From: an uncultured Bacilli bacterium
GTDB taxonomy: Bacteria; Bacillota_I; Bacilli_A; RF39; UBA660
Assembly: GCA_910586295.1 (NCBI GenBank)
Contig: CAJUGE010000068.1
Location: 1-43,019 of the forward strand
Length of the DNA stretch: 43,019 nt
Direction: 5' to 3'
Part shown: in pieces, positions 1-9,264 of the stretch
Layout: the number at the start of each line of letters is the position of its first letter
Position numbering within the stretch: the stretch's first letter is position 1
Notes under the pieces: model-generated
The model's input: the letters and a program-made list of their open reading frames with translations, nothing else
Told to the model about the DNA's origin: nothing
Databases searched by the model: none
Position numbers and translations under genes: made by a program

Positions 1-92
1 GGAGTAAAGAAGAGTTTAAAGATTATATGAAAAGCCGTATGCAGGAAAACTGCACGTACGGTTTTGTGAGGGGCGATAGACTAACCTCTCAT
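1..92 (+). mobile_element. Group II intron, 3' end only (domains V and VI)
   Basis: Positions 30-65 have the group II domain V signature: an AAAGCCGTAT arm with the AGC triad, a short GCAG/CTGC stem closed by a GAAAA loop, and a 3' arm ending CGTACGGTTTT. Domain VI follows (TGAGGGG pairing with CCTCTCA) with a candidate branch-point A at 84 and a predicted intron end near 92. The catalytic body and any intron-encoded reverse transcriptase lie outside the window to the left. The downstream ABC transporter has its own ribosome binding site, so the intron appears to sit upstream of that gene and not within it. Confidence 0.85.
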
Positions 93-122
93 TAAAACAA
101 AAGAAAGAGAGGTGGGGTCGAG

Positions 123-1925
123 TTGTCTACTCGACTGGTAACTTTGATTAGAGATAATGTAAATATAATACGAGATTTTTTTAGACTAGTTAAAGGAAGT
201 AAAAAGTGGATTTTTCTTTTGTTTTTTGGATCTATAATGGCACATTTATCAAGTTTGTTAATACCAATTTTTACTTCTAATATTATTTATGAAGTAACAA
301 AGAATAATGTAGACGCAACATATATAAATATTGGATTATTAGCAATAACATATGTCGCTTATAATTTATTTTGGTACTTGAATTATATTTCTTATTCCTT
401 TAACTTTAAATATAGTTATAAGAATTTGAGAGAAAGAATTGTTGATAAAGTTTTTACTTATGATTCCGAATTTTCTGATAAGTTATCTAAAGGTACAATT
501 TTAAATACTGTGAATACTGATACAGCTAATTTATCTGAGATGATTGATAATGTTTGTGAAATAATGGTTGTCTTTGTTAAAGTAATTATTATGATATTTA
601 TATTTTTGAAGACTAATATTTATATTGGACTTATTGTTTTGTTACTTGAAAGTTTATATTTAAAATCATTTGATTATTGTAATATTAAAAGTACACAGTA
701 TTTAAGAGGTCAACAGAAATATAGAGATAAACTAACTGATAATCTTTCTCAGATATTAAATGGTTTAGGAGAAATAAAAGTTTTTAATATTTATGATAAA
801 ATTAAAAATAATTTTTATCTAATCGCTAATAAGTGGTCTGATCAATATATGGCAAAAAGAAAATATGTTAATATTAGGTCTAGTCTATTACCATTTATAA
901 TTCACTTTGGCAAAGTAATTTTATATTTAATTTTAGCTTTTTTAGTATTAAAAGGTAAATTTGAAGTTAATATGCTAATATTGTTGATTACTTATTTTGA
1001 AAATATTATGACTAATACAAAAGAACTGATGGGATATTCAAGACAAATTAGAGAATGGTCTATTTCTATTACTAGAATTAATAATATTTTAAACTATTCA
1101 AGTAAACAACAAATTGTTTTTGGGATGAATGATAATGATTATATAAGTGGCTTAGTTGAATTTAAAGATGTAAGTTTTTCTTATAAATCTAAAAACAAAG
1201 GAAATATAGAGGATATTAATTTTATTGCTGAGCCTAATAAAATAACGGCTTTAGTTGGGCATAGTGGAAGTGGAAAGACAACAATTACTAGTTTGATTCT
1301 TAGAAAACATAAAATTGATAGTGGTACAATATTAATTGATAATGATGATATTTATGAATATTCTAAAGATGTTTATTCTACTAATGTTGTTGGTGTTAAT
1401 CAGTCGCCTTTCATTTTTAATATGAGTATAAGAAAGAATTTAAGTTTAATTGATTCTAACTTCGAAAACCAGATTAAAGCTTGTAAAAGAGTTGGAATTC
1501 ATGATTATATAATGAGTTTACCAAAAGGATATAATACTATATTAACAGAAAATGCTAATAATTTCTCAGGAGGTCAAAAACAATTATTAGCTATTGCTAG
1601 AACATTGTTATCTAAAGCTGAAATATTAATTTTTGATGAAGTAACAAGCTCTTTAGATACACTATTGGTTGAAAAAATAAAAGAGATTTTTGAAAATTTA
1701 AAATTAGATCATACAATTATAATAGTAACTCACAAGAAAGACGTAATGAAAATTGCTGATAAAATTATTGTTCTTAATAAAGGTAAAATTGTGGGACAAG
1801 GAACACATAAAGAGCTTATGAAAAATAATGAATATTATATTGATTTACAAACTAATAATTATTCAAGTTCACATAAAAAACAAGATATTGATGTTGTAAT
1901 GTCTGATGAAATCAGTAATGAATAA
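123..1925 (+). CDS. ABC exporter, fused membrane and ATPase domains
   Basis: A half-transporter of 600 aa with the type IV ABC exporter layout. About six membrane segments lie in residues 25-320, followed by a C-terminal nucleotide-binding domain. Walker A is GHSGSGKTT at 379-387, the signature is FSGGQ at 481-485, and Walker B ends in D505-E506 before an SSLD D-loop. A switch histidine (VTHKK) follows. The start is TTG at 123, chosen because AGGTGGGG lies just upstream and no ATG precedes the first membrane segment. It probably acts as a homodimer exporting a peptide, lipid or drug; the substrate cannot be told. No peptidase C39 domain is present. It follows the intron tail by 30 bp. Confidence 0.9.
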   Translation: MSTRLVTLIRDNVNIIRDFFRLVKGSKKWIFLLFFGSIMAHLSSLLIPIFTSNIIYEVTKNNVDATYINIGLLAITYVAYNLFWYLNYISYSFNFKYSYKNLRERIVDKVFTYDSEFSDKLSKGTILNTVNTDTANLSEMIDNVCEIMVVFVKVIIMIFIFLKTNIYIGLIVLLLESLYLKSFDYCNIKSTQYLRGQQKYRDKLTDNLSQILNGLGEIKVFNIYDKIKNNFYLIANKWSDQYMAKRKYVNIRSSLLPFIIHFGKVILYLILAFLVLKGKFEVNMLILLITYFENIMTNTKELMGYSRQIREWSISITRINNILNYSSKQQIVFGMNDNDYISGLVEFKDVSFSYKSKNKGNIEDINFIAEPNKITALVGHSGSGKTTITSLILRKHKIDSGTILIDNDDIYEYSKDVYSTNVVGVNQSPFIFNMSIRKNLSLIDSNFENQIKACKRVGIHDYIMSLPKGYNTILTENANNFSGGQKQLLAIARTLLSKAEILIFDEVTSSLDTLLVEKIKEIFENLKLDHTIIIVTHKKDVMKIADKIIVLNKGKIVGQGTHKELMKNNEYYIDLQTNNYSSSHKKQDIDVVMSDEISNE

Positions 1926-2114
1926 TAGTTGTTTTTTCAATTTTTATATATATCATTATTATTTATAAGAGTACTTTTTACATTAAGTTTATTTTTTTGA
2001 TGAAAAAATACTGCAAATCAAATAAAAGTATATTCAATATAAGAAATAAAAACTTTATAAAACTAACAAAATATGTTATCCTATAAATAGTTTAAGAATA
2101 AATAGGTGATTTGT

Positions 2115-3866
2115 ATGTTTGGTAAAATAATAAAAGTAGAGAGTAATATATTAACAGTAGTAAATGAAAGTAGGACTGCACATTCAGAAATAATAGGTTA
2201 TCACGTTATATTTGAGACAACTGAAAGAAAAGTAGTAGGAGAAATACTCGAAATGGATACTGAAATAGTAAAAATACTTTTAGTGGGAGAAATAATATTG
2301 GGTGTGTTTTCTCCTGGAGTAGTAAAAAAACCAAACAGTGATTGTATTCCAAGAATAGTAAATACAGACGAATTAGAATTAATTATTGGAAAGAGAACAA
2401 GTACAAGAGAATACTTAATATTAGGTAACTCTCCAATTTATACTAACTTTCCTGTATCAGTAAAAATAAATAATTTATTTGCAACTCACAGTGCAATTAT
2501 AGGAAATACAGGTTCTGGGAAATCATGTGGTGTTGCAAGAATGCTTCAAAACCTTTTTCTAAGTAATCAAGAAAAACCTATTAATTCACATATAATTTTA
2601 TTTGATGCTTATGGTGAATATGTTCGCACGTTTGAAGAGTTAAACACTATTCCGAACTTAGGATTTAAAAAATATACTACACTTATACAAAATACGGATG
2701 AAGAATTATTAAATCTTCCAGTTAATTTTTTAGGAGTTGATGATTTAGCTATATTACTTTCAGTAACTGATGCAGATCTTATACCTGTATTAGAAAAAAC
2801 ATTAAAATTAGTATATGTATTTACAAGTACTGATCCAAATGTAAAAGAGTATAAAAATGATATAATAGCAAAATGTTTACTAGACATACTAAGAAGTGGT
2901 AAAACTAGTTCTGTTATAAGAGATCAAATAATTGCAGTACTTTCTCACTATAATACTGAAAATCTAAATTTGGAATCTATAATAGAGCAACCAGGTTATA
3001 ATAGAACCCTAAAACAATGCTTATTAATTGATGAACAAGGAAAAATGAATGCAATTTTACTTGTAACAGAGTTCTTACAAAAGTTTGAAAGAGTAACTCT
3101 CGATAGTATAGAAAGAAAAGAGGGAGTAGTTTATTCGTTAAATGACTTGTACTATGCTTTAGAATTTGCACTCATCAGTGAGGGGACTATCAATTCAAGT
3201 GTTGCTTATAGCAAAAATAATATACTTAAATCACGTCTTCAAACTATAATAAATAGTGATTATAAAGATGTATTTGCAGTAAAGGAATATATGCCTAAAG
3301 AAGTTTATGTAGAGAAATTATTCAAGCGAATTGATGGTACACCTGCACAACTTATTAATATAAATTTATCACATGTTGATGATAGATTTGCGAAAATTCT
3401 TACTAAACTCTATTCAAAGTTATTGTTCACATATACGACTAAATTAAAGAATCGAGGTTCTTACAGTATAAATATAATACTAGAAGAAGCACATAGGTAC
3501 GTTCAAAATGACACCGACATTGATGTGATAGGATATAATATATTTGATAGAATTACTAAAGAAGGGAGAAAATATGGTACATTAATGACTTTTATAACAC
3601 AAAGACCAAGTGAACTTTCTTCGACTGCCCTTAGTCAATGTGCTAATTTCATAGTATTTAGAATATATCATCCAAAAGACTTTGAAATAGTGAAAAATAT
3701 AAGCACAAATATATCTGAAGAATCATTAGAAAAATTAAAAACATTAAACCCTGGAACAGCATTTGTTTTTGGCTCTGGATTTAAAGTTCCATTACTTGTA
3801 AGATTAGATTTACCGACTCCTATGCCAGAGAGCACTAGTCTAAGTGTAGATAAGCTGTGGTATTAA
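2115..3866 (+). CDS. HerA-like (DUF87) hexameric ATPase
   Basis: This 583-aa protein resembles the HerA/FtsK clade of DNA-translocating ATPases. A beta-rich N-terminal region (HAS-barrel-like, about residues 1-100) precedes Walker A GNTGSGKS at 130-137. Walker B is INIILEEAHRY with E457/E458, and an ITQRPSELS segment looks like sensor 1. I start at ATG 2115, 6 bp after AGGTGA, and not at the upstream GTG 2106. HerA normally pairs with the nuclease NurA or, in phage-defence loci, with SIR2 or DUF4297 proteins. No such partner is adjacent here: an ABC exporter lies on the left and a membrane-anchored protein on the right. The family call is firm; the role (DNA repair or defence) is open. Confidence 0.8.
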   Translation: MFGKIIKVESNILTVVNESRTAHSEIIGYHVIFETTERKVVGEILEMDTEIVKILLVGEIILGVFSPGVVKKPNSDCIPRIVNTDELELIIGKRTSTREYLILGNSPIYTNFPVSVKINNLFATHSAIIGNTGSGKSCGVARMLQNLFLSNQEKPINSHIILFDAYGEYVRTFEELNTIPNLGFKKYTTLIQNTDEELLNLPVNFLGVDDLAILLSVTDADLIPVLEKTLKLVYVFTSTDPNVKEYKNDIIAKCLLDILRSGKTSSVIRDQIIAVLSHYNTENLNLESIIEQPGYNRTLKQCLLIDEQGKMNAILLVTEFLQKFERVTLDSIERKEGVVYSLNDLYYALEFALISEGTINSSVAYSKNNILKSRLQTIINSDYKDVFAVKEYMPKEVYVEKLFKRIDGTPAQLININLSHVDDRFAKILTKLYSKLLFTYTTKLKNRGSYSINIILEEAHRYVQNDTDIDVIGYNIFDRITKEGRKYGTLMTFITQRPSELSSTALSQCANFIVFRIYHPKDFEIVKNISTNISEESLEKLKTLNPGTAFVFGSGFKVPLLVRLDLPTPMPESTSLSVDKLWY

Positions 3867-4080
3867 GGAGAATGAAAGTATATGAAAACATTAGGTATAG
3901 TAGAATATTCATACACAAAATAAGAAAATACAAAACTTAAATATAATATCAAAGATATATAGTGTTAGAAATCTATAAAGATGCAAGTGTAAGACATTAG
4001 TAGTAATATTAAGATAAAAACTAAAGAAAAAATAACTGATGTTACATTCTACTATGGTCTGGAAATAAAAAGAGGTAATA

Positions 4081-5223
4081 ATGAAGAAAAAAAATTTAAT
4101 TCCAATGTTATTAACTTTATTTATCGTACTTTTAATTGGTGGATTCTTTAATTATACAAATAAGGGATCAAAACAAAAAGAGTTGATAATTTATAAAAAT
4201 AATAACGGACTTCCACATGATTCAAATCTATTGTGTTGTTCTACTAACGAAGTATATACAAAAATAAAAACAGAAACTGATAATGCTAAAGTACTAAATG
4301 TATCTGAAAAAGGTAATTATATTTTAATACAAGATGGAAAATTAAAATTACTAAATACAAATACTAATGAATTAAAAGTTATAAATTTAGAACCTATTTA
4401 TGAAAGATATCAACTTCAAACTATTGGAAATGATAAATTATTAGGAATTACTTATTATAAAGATAATAATTATTATGAAACTAATCATGCGGGGTATTAT
4501 GATTTACAAACTAATAAAAAACTATACGAAGATAAGTATTCAATAATAAAAGCAGAAAATGAATATTATTTAATAGCAATTAATAAAGATGGAGAAGAAT
4601 TTGTACTTTCATCAAATGAAGAAAAAGAATTATTTAGAAATTCTAATCTAGATAATAATGTGAAAACAAGTATACTTGTATATAAGGATAAAATATTATT
4701 ATCTAAATATATAAAGGAAAAGAATAAATATAATTTATATAATACGAACTATGATTTGTTATTAGAAAATATTTCGCTATTAAGTGTAAAAGAAGATAAA
4801 ATCTATACAATTCAAAATGATTTTTTAATTATCTATAACTTTGAACTTAACAAATTAATAGAATGTGATATTAGTAATTATAATATTGAATTTATAACTA
4901 ACCAATATGCCATATTCGTTAATAATGATATTTTATTCTTACTTGATTTAAATACCTTAGTTGAAACGAGAGTTTATGGTTTAGAAAAAATATATACTTT
5001 TGCAAATACTTATCAAGGTTATAAAAAATTTGGAATACATGAAGAAAATAAGAATAAAGAAGGAATATATATTTATTTAACTAAAATAGAAAATAAGGAA
5101 GAAAATAAACTTGATACTTTAGATAAAGAAATATTGATAAGTGAAGATTTAGAAATAAATATACTAGAACTTGATGGAAAAAGAATGAAAGAAAGTGAAA
5201 TAGGTGGAATAATAAGTGAGTGA
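4081..5223 (+). CDS. Membrane-anchored extracytoplasmic protein, paralogue A
   Basis: Unrecognised 380-aa protein. One N-terminal hydrophobic segment (about residues 7-24) acts as signal-anchor and the rest is predicted outside the cell. The body is a run of short beta-type repeats of the form KLKLLNTNTNELKVINL, suggesting a propeller-like fold. A Cys-Cys pair near residue 52 could form disulphides. The next gene has the same length, topology and repeat style and is a tandem paralogue. RBS AGAGGT lies 5 bp before the ATG. The stop is TGA. Function unknown; a surface sensor or binding protein is only a guess. Confidence 0.65.
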   Translation: MKKKNLIPMLLTLFIVLLIGGFFNYTNKGSKQKELIIYKNNNGLPHDSNLLCCSTNEVYTKIKTETDNAKVLNVSEKGNYILIQDGKLKLLNTNTNELKVINLEPIYERYQLQTIGNDKLLGITYYKDNNYYETNHAGYYDLQTNKKLYEDKYSIIKAENEYYLIAINKDGEEFVLSSNEEKELFRNSNLDNNVKTSILVYKDKILLSKYIKEKNKYNLYNTNYDLLLENISLLSVKEDKIYTIQNDFLIIYNFELNKLIECDISNYNIEFITNQYAIFVNNDILFLLDLNTLVETRVYGLEKIYTFANTYQGYKKFGIHEENKNKEGIYIYLTKIENKEENKLDTLDKEILISEDLEINILELDGKRMKESEIGGIISE

Positions 5224-5300
5224 TTTCTTGTTTCACTTATAATAAAAAGTATTGTAATGATACGAGTACTGTTATAGTATATTGAAAAAAGGAGAAAAAT

Positions 5301-6434
5301 ATGAGGAATAAAAAGGTATTAAAAATTATAACACTAATTCTATTTATAATATCACTATCTCTTGGAATAATAGGATATAAATATAAAATAGACCATCCAG
5401 AAATACTTCCTTACATAGTCTTGGGAAATAAAAATGGATATGAATATATGAAAATATATAAAGAAATAAATGGGGAATATTGTATAAATGAAAACTGTGA
5501 AGGAGAATTATATTTAAAGATTATGAGTGAAATGAAAGAAGTTGAACTAATCGCAGGGAATAAAAATACAAAATATCTTCTAATAAGTGATGAAAAATTA
5601 AAACTAATAAATATTATAGATAGAACAGAACTAATAATCTCTGAAATACCAGAAGGTTCTTATTCTTTAATCTTAGAAGACGGAGAAACTTACAATCAAA
5701 ATAATCTTGGTTTAGAACCGCTAGGAATAGTATTTAACACAGGGAAAATAAAAGGTTTTTACAATCTAAACTTAAACAAAATAATGTATGAAAATATTTA
5801 TGATAATATAACAGTGATGGATAAAGACTTTTTAATTGATACTAAAGAAAACAAAATAACATTATTACGCATAAATGAAGAACAAGAAATATTAGAGATT
5901 GATACAGAAAAAGATTATGCTACAAGAAAAGTAGAGATAGAAGATGAAAAAGCATTTATTACATTTAGTAGTTATCGAAATCAAAGTACTATGTACAAAA
6001 TATATGATTTAAAAACAAAAAGTGAGATAGGTGAATTTGAAGGTGTCTTTGATAGGATAACAAAGGGAAATAATAAAATAATTACCCTTCTAGACCAAGA
6101 AGTTATAGTCTATAATATGGATGGTTCAATATATCAAAGACGAGAAATATCAGCAAGTGATAAATATAATATGATAGATAATTATTATGTGACTATTCAA
6201 AAAGGAAACCTATTGTTAATTGATTTAGAAACTAATGAAGAAAAAGTACTTATGGAAATGGATACTAATATGCACTTAGACAAAATGTACAAAGACGTAA
6301 TAACTGAAAACGGAAAAATAACTCAAGCATTAAGAGTAGTTTTAAGAGAAATTAATGATGATGGGCAAATAACCAAAACATACAATATATATTTAAATTT
6401 AGAAACAAAAGAAGTAAAAATAGAAGAAGACTAA
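5301..6434 (+). CDS. Membrane-anchored extracytoplasmic protein, paralogue B
   Basis: Unrecognised 377-aa protein with an N-terminal membrane anchor (about residues 7-24) and an extracytoplasmic body rich in short beta-type repeats (LLISDEKLKLINI and similar). It matches the gene at 4081 in length, layout and the position of an early cysteine pair (CINENC near residue 52). The two look like an old tandem duplication. RBS AAGGAG sits 7 bp before the ATG. A hairpin that also covers the next gene's ribosome binding site follows the stop codon and may terminate this transcript. Confidence 0.65.
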   Translation: MRNKKVLKIITLILFIISLSLGIIGYKYKIDHPEILPYIVLGNKNGYEYMKIYKEINGEYCINENCEGELYLKIMSEMKEVELIAGNKNTKYLLISDEKLKLINIIDRTELIISEIPEGSYSLILEDGETYNQNNLGLEPLGIVFNTGKIKGFYNLNLNKIMYENIYDNITVMDKDFLIDTKENKITLLRINEEQEILEIDTEKDYATRKVEIEDEKAFITFSSYRNQSTMYKIYDLKTKSEIGEFEGVFDRITKGNNKIITLLDQEVIVYNMDGSIYQRREISASDKYNMIDNYYVTIQKGNLLLIDLETNEEKVLMEMDTNMHLDKMYKDVITENGKITQALRVVLREINDDGQITKTYNIYLNLETKEVKIEED

Positions 6435-6445
6435 TATCATTTGAT

Positions 6446-6487
6446 AAAACCTCCATACTAGTGTATTATTTAGTTAAGGAGGTTTTT
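6446..6487 (+). terminator. Hairpin: possible terminator that also hides the next RBS
   Basis: AAAACCTCC (6446-6454) pairs perfectly with GGAGGTTTT (6478-6486), a 9-bp stem with a 23-nt loop and a T-run. The 3' arm contains the AAGGAGG ribosome binding site of the gene starting at 6488. The same element could end the upstream transcript and, when read through, block translation of the next gene. Confidence 0.55.
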
Positions 6488-7075
6488 ATGAATACCAAAA
6501 TAATAGAAAATGACATATGGTTATTTAATATAAAAACAAATGAAATTTTAAAATTACAAAAAATAGATTTATTAACTAAACGATATGTTTTAGCAAGAAA
6601 AAGTATAATTATAGAAAACAAAGAAGAATTAGAAACTTTAATTTTAGAAAATTTTAATGAAAGCAAAAATATGAATTTCTGTCTAGGAATTATACCGCAT
6701 AAAGTAATAAAAAGAATAAAAGAAGAAACAAGAAATGTCAAATATAGAAAAATAATAGAACTTCTATCAAAAAGTGACAAATACACATTAACCATTAGTC
6801 AAAGCGAAATTAAACATATGAAAAAGTCTTCGCTAACTAATAATGACATTATAGACTTTACAAAGAATTTAGATATCCTAATAACTGAATTTGATGAAGT
6901 AAGCTATAGTATATATAATAGGAGTCAACACGCATTAAGATTTAAAAAGAAAATAAATGGAATAACTTATATAACAGTAGCAGTCATTTCTAACAAATAT
7001 CAAACTTTTAGAATACAAACTGTTTATATAGATAAAGATGACTTTTTAAAAATCTACTCTAAAAATACAAAATAA
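6488..7075 (+). CDS. Unknown protein, possible RelE/barnase-EndoU-like C-terminus
   Basis: A 195-aa soluble protein. I start at ATG 6488, right after AAGGAGG, and not at the upstream in-frame GTG 6461. The last 45 residues (GITYITVAVI, then FRIQTVYIDKDDF) recall the end of phage-type barnase/EndoU/ColicinE5-D/RelE nuclease domains, where a lysine-rich strand is followed by a TAYI-like motif. This is a weak pattern match, not a confirmed domain. The N-terminal half is helical and charged with no recognisable motif. Its ribosome binding site is inside a perfect hairpin, which would fit tight control of a toxic product. Confidence 0.45.
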   Translation: MNTKIIENDIWLFNIKTNEILKLQKIDLLTKRYVLARKSIIIENKEELETLILENFNESKNMNFCLGIIPHKVIKRIKEETRNVKYRKIIELLSKSDKYTLTISQSEIKHMKKSSLTNNDIIDFTKNLDILITEFDEVSYSIYNRSQHALRFKKKINGITYITVAVISNKYQTFRIQTVYIDKDDFLKIYSKNTK

Positions 7076-7076
7076 A

Positions 7077-7156
7077 AAAAAGAAGTCGGTTGCCCAACGT
7101 CTAATAGACTAGCCCTAGACACACATCCGAAATGTTTGGGTCTCACACTTCTTTTT
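7077..7156 (+). ncRNA. Unassigned structured RNA or complex terminator
   Basis: AAAAAGAAGT (7077-7086) pairs perfectly with ACTTCTTTTT (7147-7156). Nested inside are CCCAA (7093-7097) with TTGGG (7136-7140), a GTCT/AGAC hairpin (7099-7109) and an ACAT/ATGT hairpin with a CCGAA loop (7123-7135). The interior is much more GC-rich than its surroundings. It follows the gene at 6488 and precedes the trpS promoter. It lacks the T-box UGGN antiterminator, so it is not a trpS T-box. Because both ends are A/T runs it could terminate on either strand. I do not recognise the family. Confidence 0.5.
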
Positions 7157-7186
7157 GTAATATAATTTTAACATAAGTCTTAATCG

Positions 7187-7215
7187 TTGTCAAATAGACT
7201 AATAAGGTTTATAAT
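7187..7215 (+). promoter_or_regulatory. Promoter of trpS
   Basis: TTGTCA (7187-7192), a 17-bp spacer and a perfect TATAAT (7210-7215) lie 25 bp before the trpS start. Confidence 0.75.
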
Positions 7216-7239
7216 ATAAGAAAGAAAGAGGGAATAAGT

Positions 7240-8259
7240 ATGTCAAAAATAATATTAACAGGAGATAGACCAACAGGAAAATTACATCTTGGCCATTTTG
7301 CAAGCTCACTAAGACTTAGACTAAAATATCAAGAAGAGGGAGATTATGATGAAATGTATGTTTTTTCTGCTGATATGCAAGGTTTAACAGACAACGCAAA
7401 AAATCCCGAAAAAATAAAAGAAAACGTTTTTGAAGTAATAAAAGATAATTTATCTATAGGATTAGATCCTAAGAAAATAACATTCTTTGTGCAATCTGGT
7501 GTTCCAGAGTTAAATGAATTAACAATGTTTTATCTAAATTTAGTAACTTTATCTAGATTGAAGAGAAATCCTACAATAAAAGAAGAAATAAAACAAAGAG
7601 GATTTGAAGAAAGTATACCAGTAGGTTTTCTTACTTATCCAATAAGTCAAGCAGCGGATATAACAGCATTTGATGCAAACGTCATTCCAGTAGGTGACGA
7701 CCAAATACCTATACTAGAACAAGTATGTGAAATAGTGGACACATTTAATAATACCTATGGTGATACTTTAGTAAGACCTAAATATGTAATACCAGATAAT
7801 AAGAGTTCACGTAGACTTCCAGGAACAGATGGAAAAGCCAAAATGAGTAAATCTGCAGGAAATTGTATATATCTATCTGATGACACAGAGACTGTAAGGA
7901 AAAAAGTAATGAGTATGTTCACAGATCCTAATCATATTAAAGTTGAAAATCCAGGAAATACGAAAGATAATCCAGTATTTATATACTTAGATGCATTCTG
8001 TGAAGATAGAGAAAAATTTGAAGAATTAAAAAATCATTATGAACGTGGTGGTTTAGGCGATAAAGTAGTAAAAGAATATCTATTTGAAGTCTTAGAAAGT
8101 ATTTTAACACCAATAAGAGAAAGACGTGCTTACTATGATGAACATCCAGAAATAGTAGAAGAAATTATTAAAGAAGGCACTGCTCATGCAAGAGAAAAAG
8201 CAAGAGAAGTTCTTAATAAAGTAAGAAAAAGTATAGGTGTAGAATATTTTAAAAAGTAA
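7240..8259 (+). CDS. trpS: Tryptophanyl-tRNA synthetase
   Basis: Class I aminoacyl-tRNA synthetase that charges tRNA-Trp in the cytoplasm. The HIGH-type motif appears as KLHLGHF near residues 14-20 and the KMSKS loop as K201-M-S-K-S205. Length 339 aa is normal for bacterial TrpRS. RBS AGAGGGAA precedes the ATG and the gene has its own consensus-like promoter. No T-box leader is visible, in contrast to proS at 16151. A remnant of a toxin-antitoxin locus begins immediately after the stop codon. Confidence 0.95.
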   Translation: MSKIILTGDRPTGKLHLGHFASSLRLRLKYQEEGDYDEMYVFSADMQGLTDNAKNPEKIKENVFEVIKDNLSIGLDPKKITFFVQSGVPELNELTMFYLNLVTLSRLKRNPTIKEEIKQRGFEESIPVGFLTYPISQAADITAFDANVIPVGDDQIPILEQVCEIVDTFNNTYGDTLVRPKYVIPDNKSSRRLPGTDGKAKMSKSAGNCIYLSDDTETVRKKVMSMFTDPNHIKVENPGNTKDNPVFIYLDAFCEDREKFEELKNHYERGGLGDKVVKEYLFEVLESILTPIRERRAYYDEHPEIVEEIIKEGTAHAREKAREVLNKVRKSIGVEYFKK

Positions 8260-8263
8260 TTAA

Positions 8264-8749
8264 TTTAATAGCGAAAAAACATTAGATGTCGCTCAATATT
8301 TTATTTCAAAAGATGAAGATAGACTTTTATTTAACACTAAAGATGTAGAACTAAATTGAAGAAAATTTTATGAAGGAAATGCAAGATTGAACAAATATCT
8401 TTTTTTAGCACAAGTAGTTTATTTGGCAAAATATGATAAATGCCTTTTCAAAGATGATTTTAAGGCATATGTGAATGGACCTGTTATAGAAGATATTATG
8501 TCTTCTTATCAGAGATTAACAGGAGAAAAGAATAATGAAATTCCAAAAGAAGTAAAGGAGTTTCTAGATAAAATATATTTGTCGTTAGAAAATGCAACTT
8601 ATGAAGAACTAATCGAAATAACGCATGAAGATCCAGAATGGATTAGATTAAATGATAATACATGGAACGTACCAATAATGAATATAGAAAATAATAAAGA
8701 AGAATATAAAAAACGTTATAAAGGATTAATTGAAGCATTAAAATTATGA
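8264..8749 (+). pseudogene. Panacea/SocA-type antitoxin (DUF4065), interrupted
   Basis: Reading one frame from 8264 gives KTLDVAQYF, then RKFYEGNARLNKYLFLAQ, then ITHEDPEWI: the layout of Panacea-domain (SocA/GepA, DUF4065) antitoxins. The frame is broken by an in-frame TGA at 8357-8359, in the context VELN-stop-RKFYEG, where relatives usually have glycine, so GGA to TGA is the simplest reading. No start codon survives upstream; trpS ends just before. An internal start near 8387 could still give a 120-aa C-terminal piece, but it lacks the N-terminal helices. The 3' end overlaps the next gene by ATGA, as in a coupled antitoxin-toxin pair. Confidence 0.7.
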
Positions 8750-9183
8750 TAGAAAATGATAAAATCAAAGTTGGTCAAGTTCTATGGCTTAAAGTAAGAT
8801 ATCAAATAGATTTAGTAGCAGAAATCGCTCATCCTATGCTTGTTGCAAAAATAAATTAAAATTATATTGAAGTAATTGCATTAGACAAAACTACTTCAAT
8901 TATATAAAACATGCAATTACTATATAAATAGTGAACCCCTAAAGAAAGTGTCATATTTGAGGATAGTTGTGTACAACTTAACACAAAAATAATATTAGAA
9001 TGGGATAATATTTTGTTAAAAACACGAAAAACTGAAAAACTTTTAAGTAAAAATAAATTAGAATATTTATTGAAAAATTATGAAGAATATCAGAATAATA
9101 ATATATTATTAGAAGAGAGAATTATACATATGTCAATAAATGAAATAAAGATGTTAAATCCATTGTTGCAAGAAGTAGTATAA
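8746..9183 (+). pseudogene. Partner (toxin-side) gene of the Panacea locus, decayed
   Basis: ATG at 8746 overlaps the antitoxin stop by four bases. The frame reads MIENDKIKVGQVLWLKVRYQ, then IAHPMLVAKIN, and meets TAA at 8857. The same frame continues to look like protein, with further stops at 8905, 8929 and 8932, then runs open from 8935 to TAA 9181 (ILEWDNILLKT, ERIIHMSINEIK). Composition and spacing fit one former protein of about 145 aa. I recognise the arrangement as the gene coupled to a Panacea antitoxin, but not the toxin fold itself. Four in-frame stops make it non-functional. Confidence 0.65.
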
Positions 9184-9192
9184 AACATTTTT

Positions 9193-9214
9193 CAAGTCAT
9201 AATGGCTTGTTTTT
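9193..9214 (+). terminator. Intrinsic terminator after the decayed TA locus
   Basis: CAAGTC (9193-9198) pairs with GGCTTG (9204-9209, one G-T pair), followed by a run of five T. Confidence 0.6.
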
Positions 9215-9264
9215 CTTTGAAATTCAAATCATATATGATAAACTAATTTTAGAGGTAATCAAAT

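Noticed and set aside
3872..3922. 16-codon ORF after the HerA gene
   Set aside because: It has an upstream AAGGAG but is very short, without homology cues, and lies in AT-rich sequence full of random short frames.
7077..7239. T-box leader for trpS
   Set aside because: No UGGN antiterminator, no stem I motifs and no specifier arrangement.
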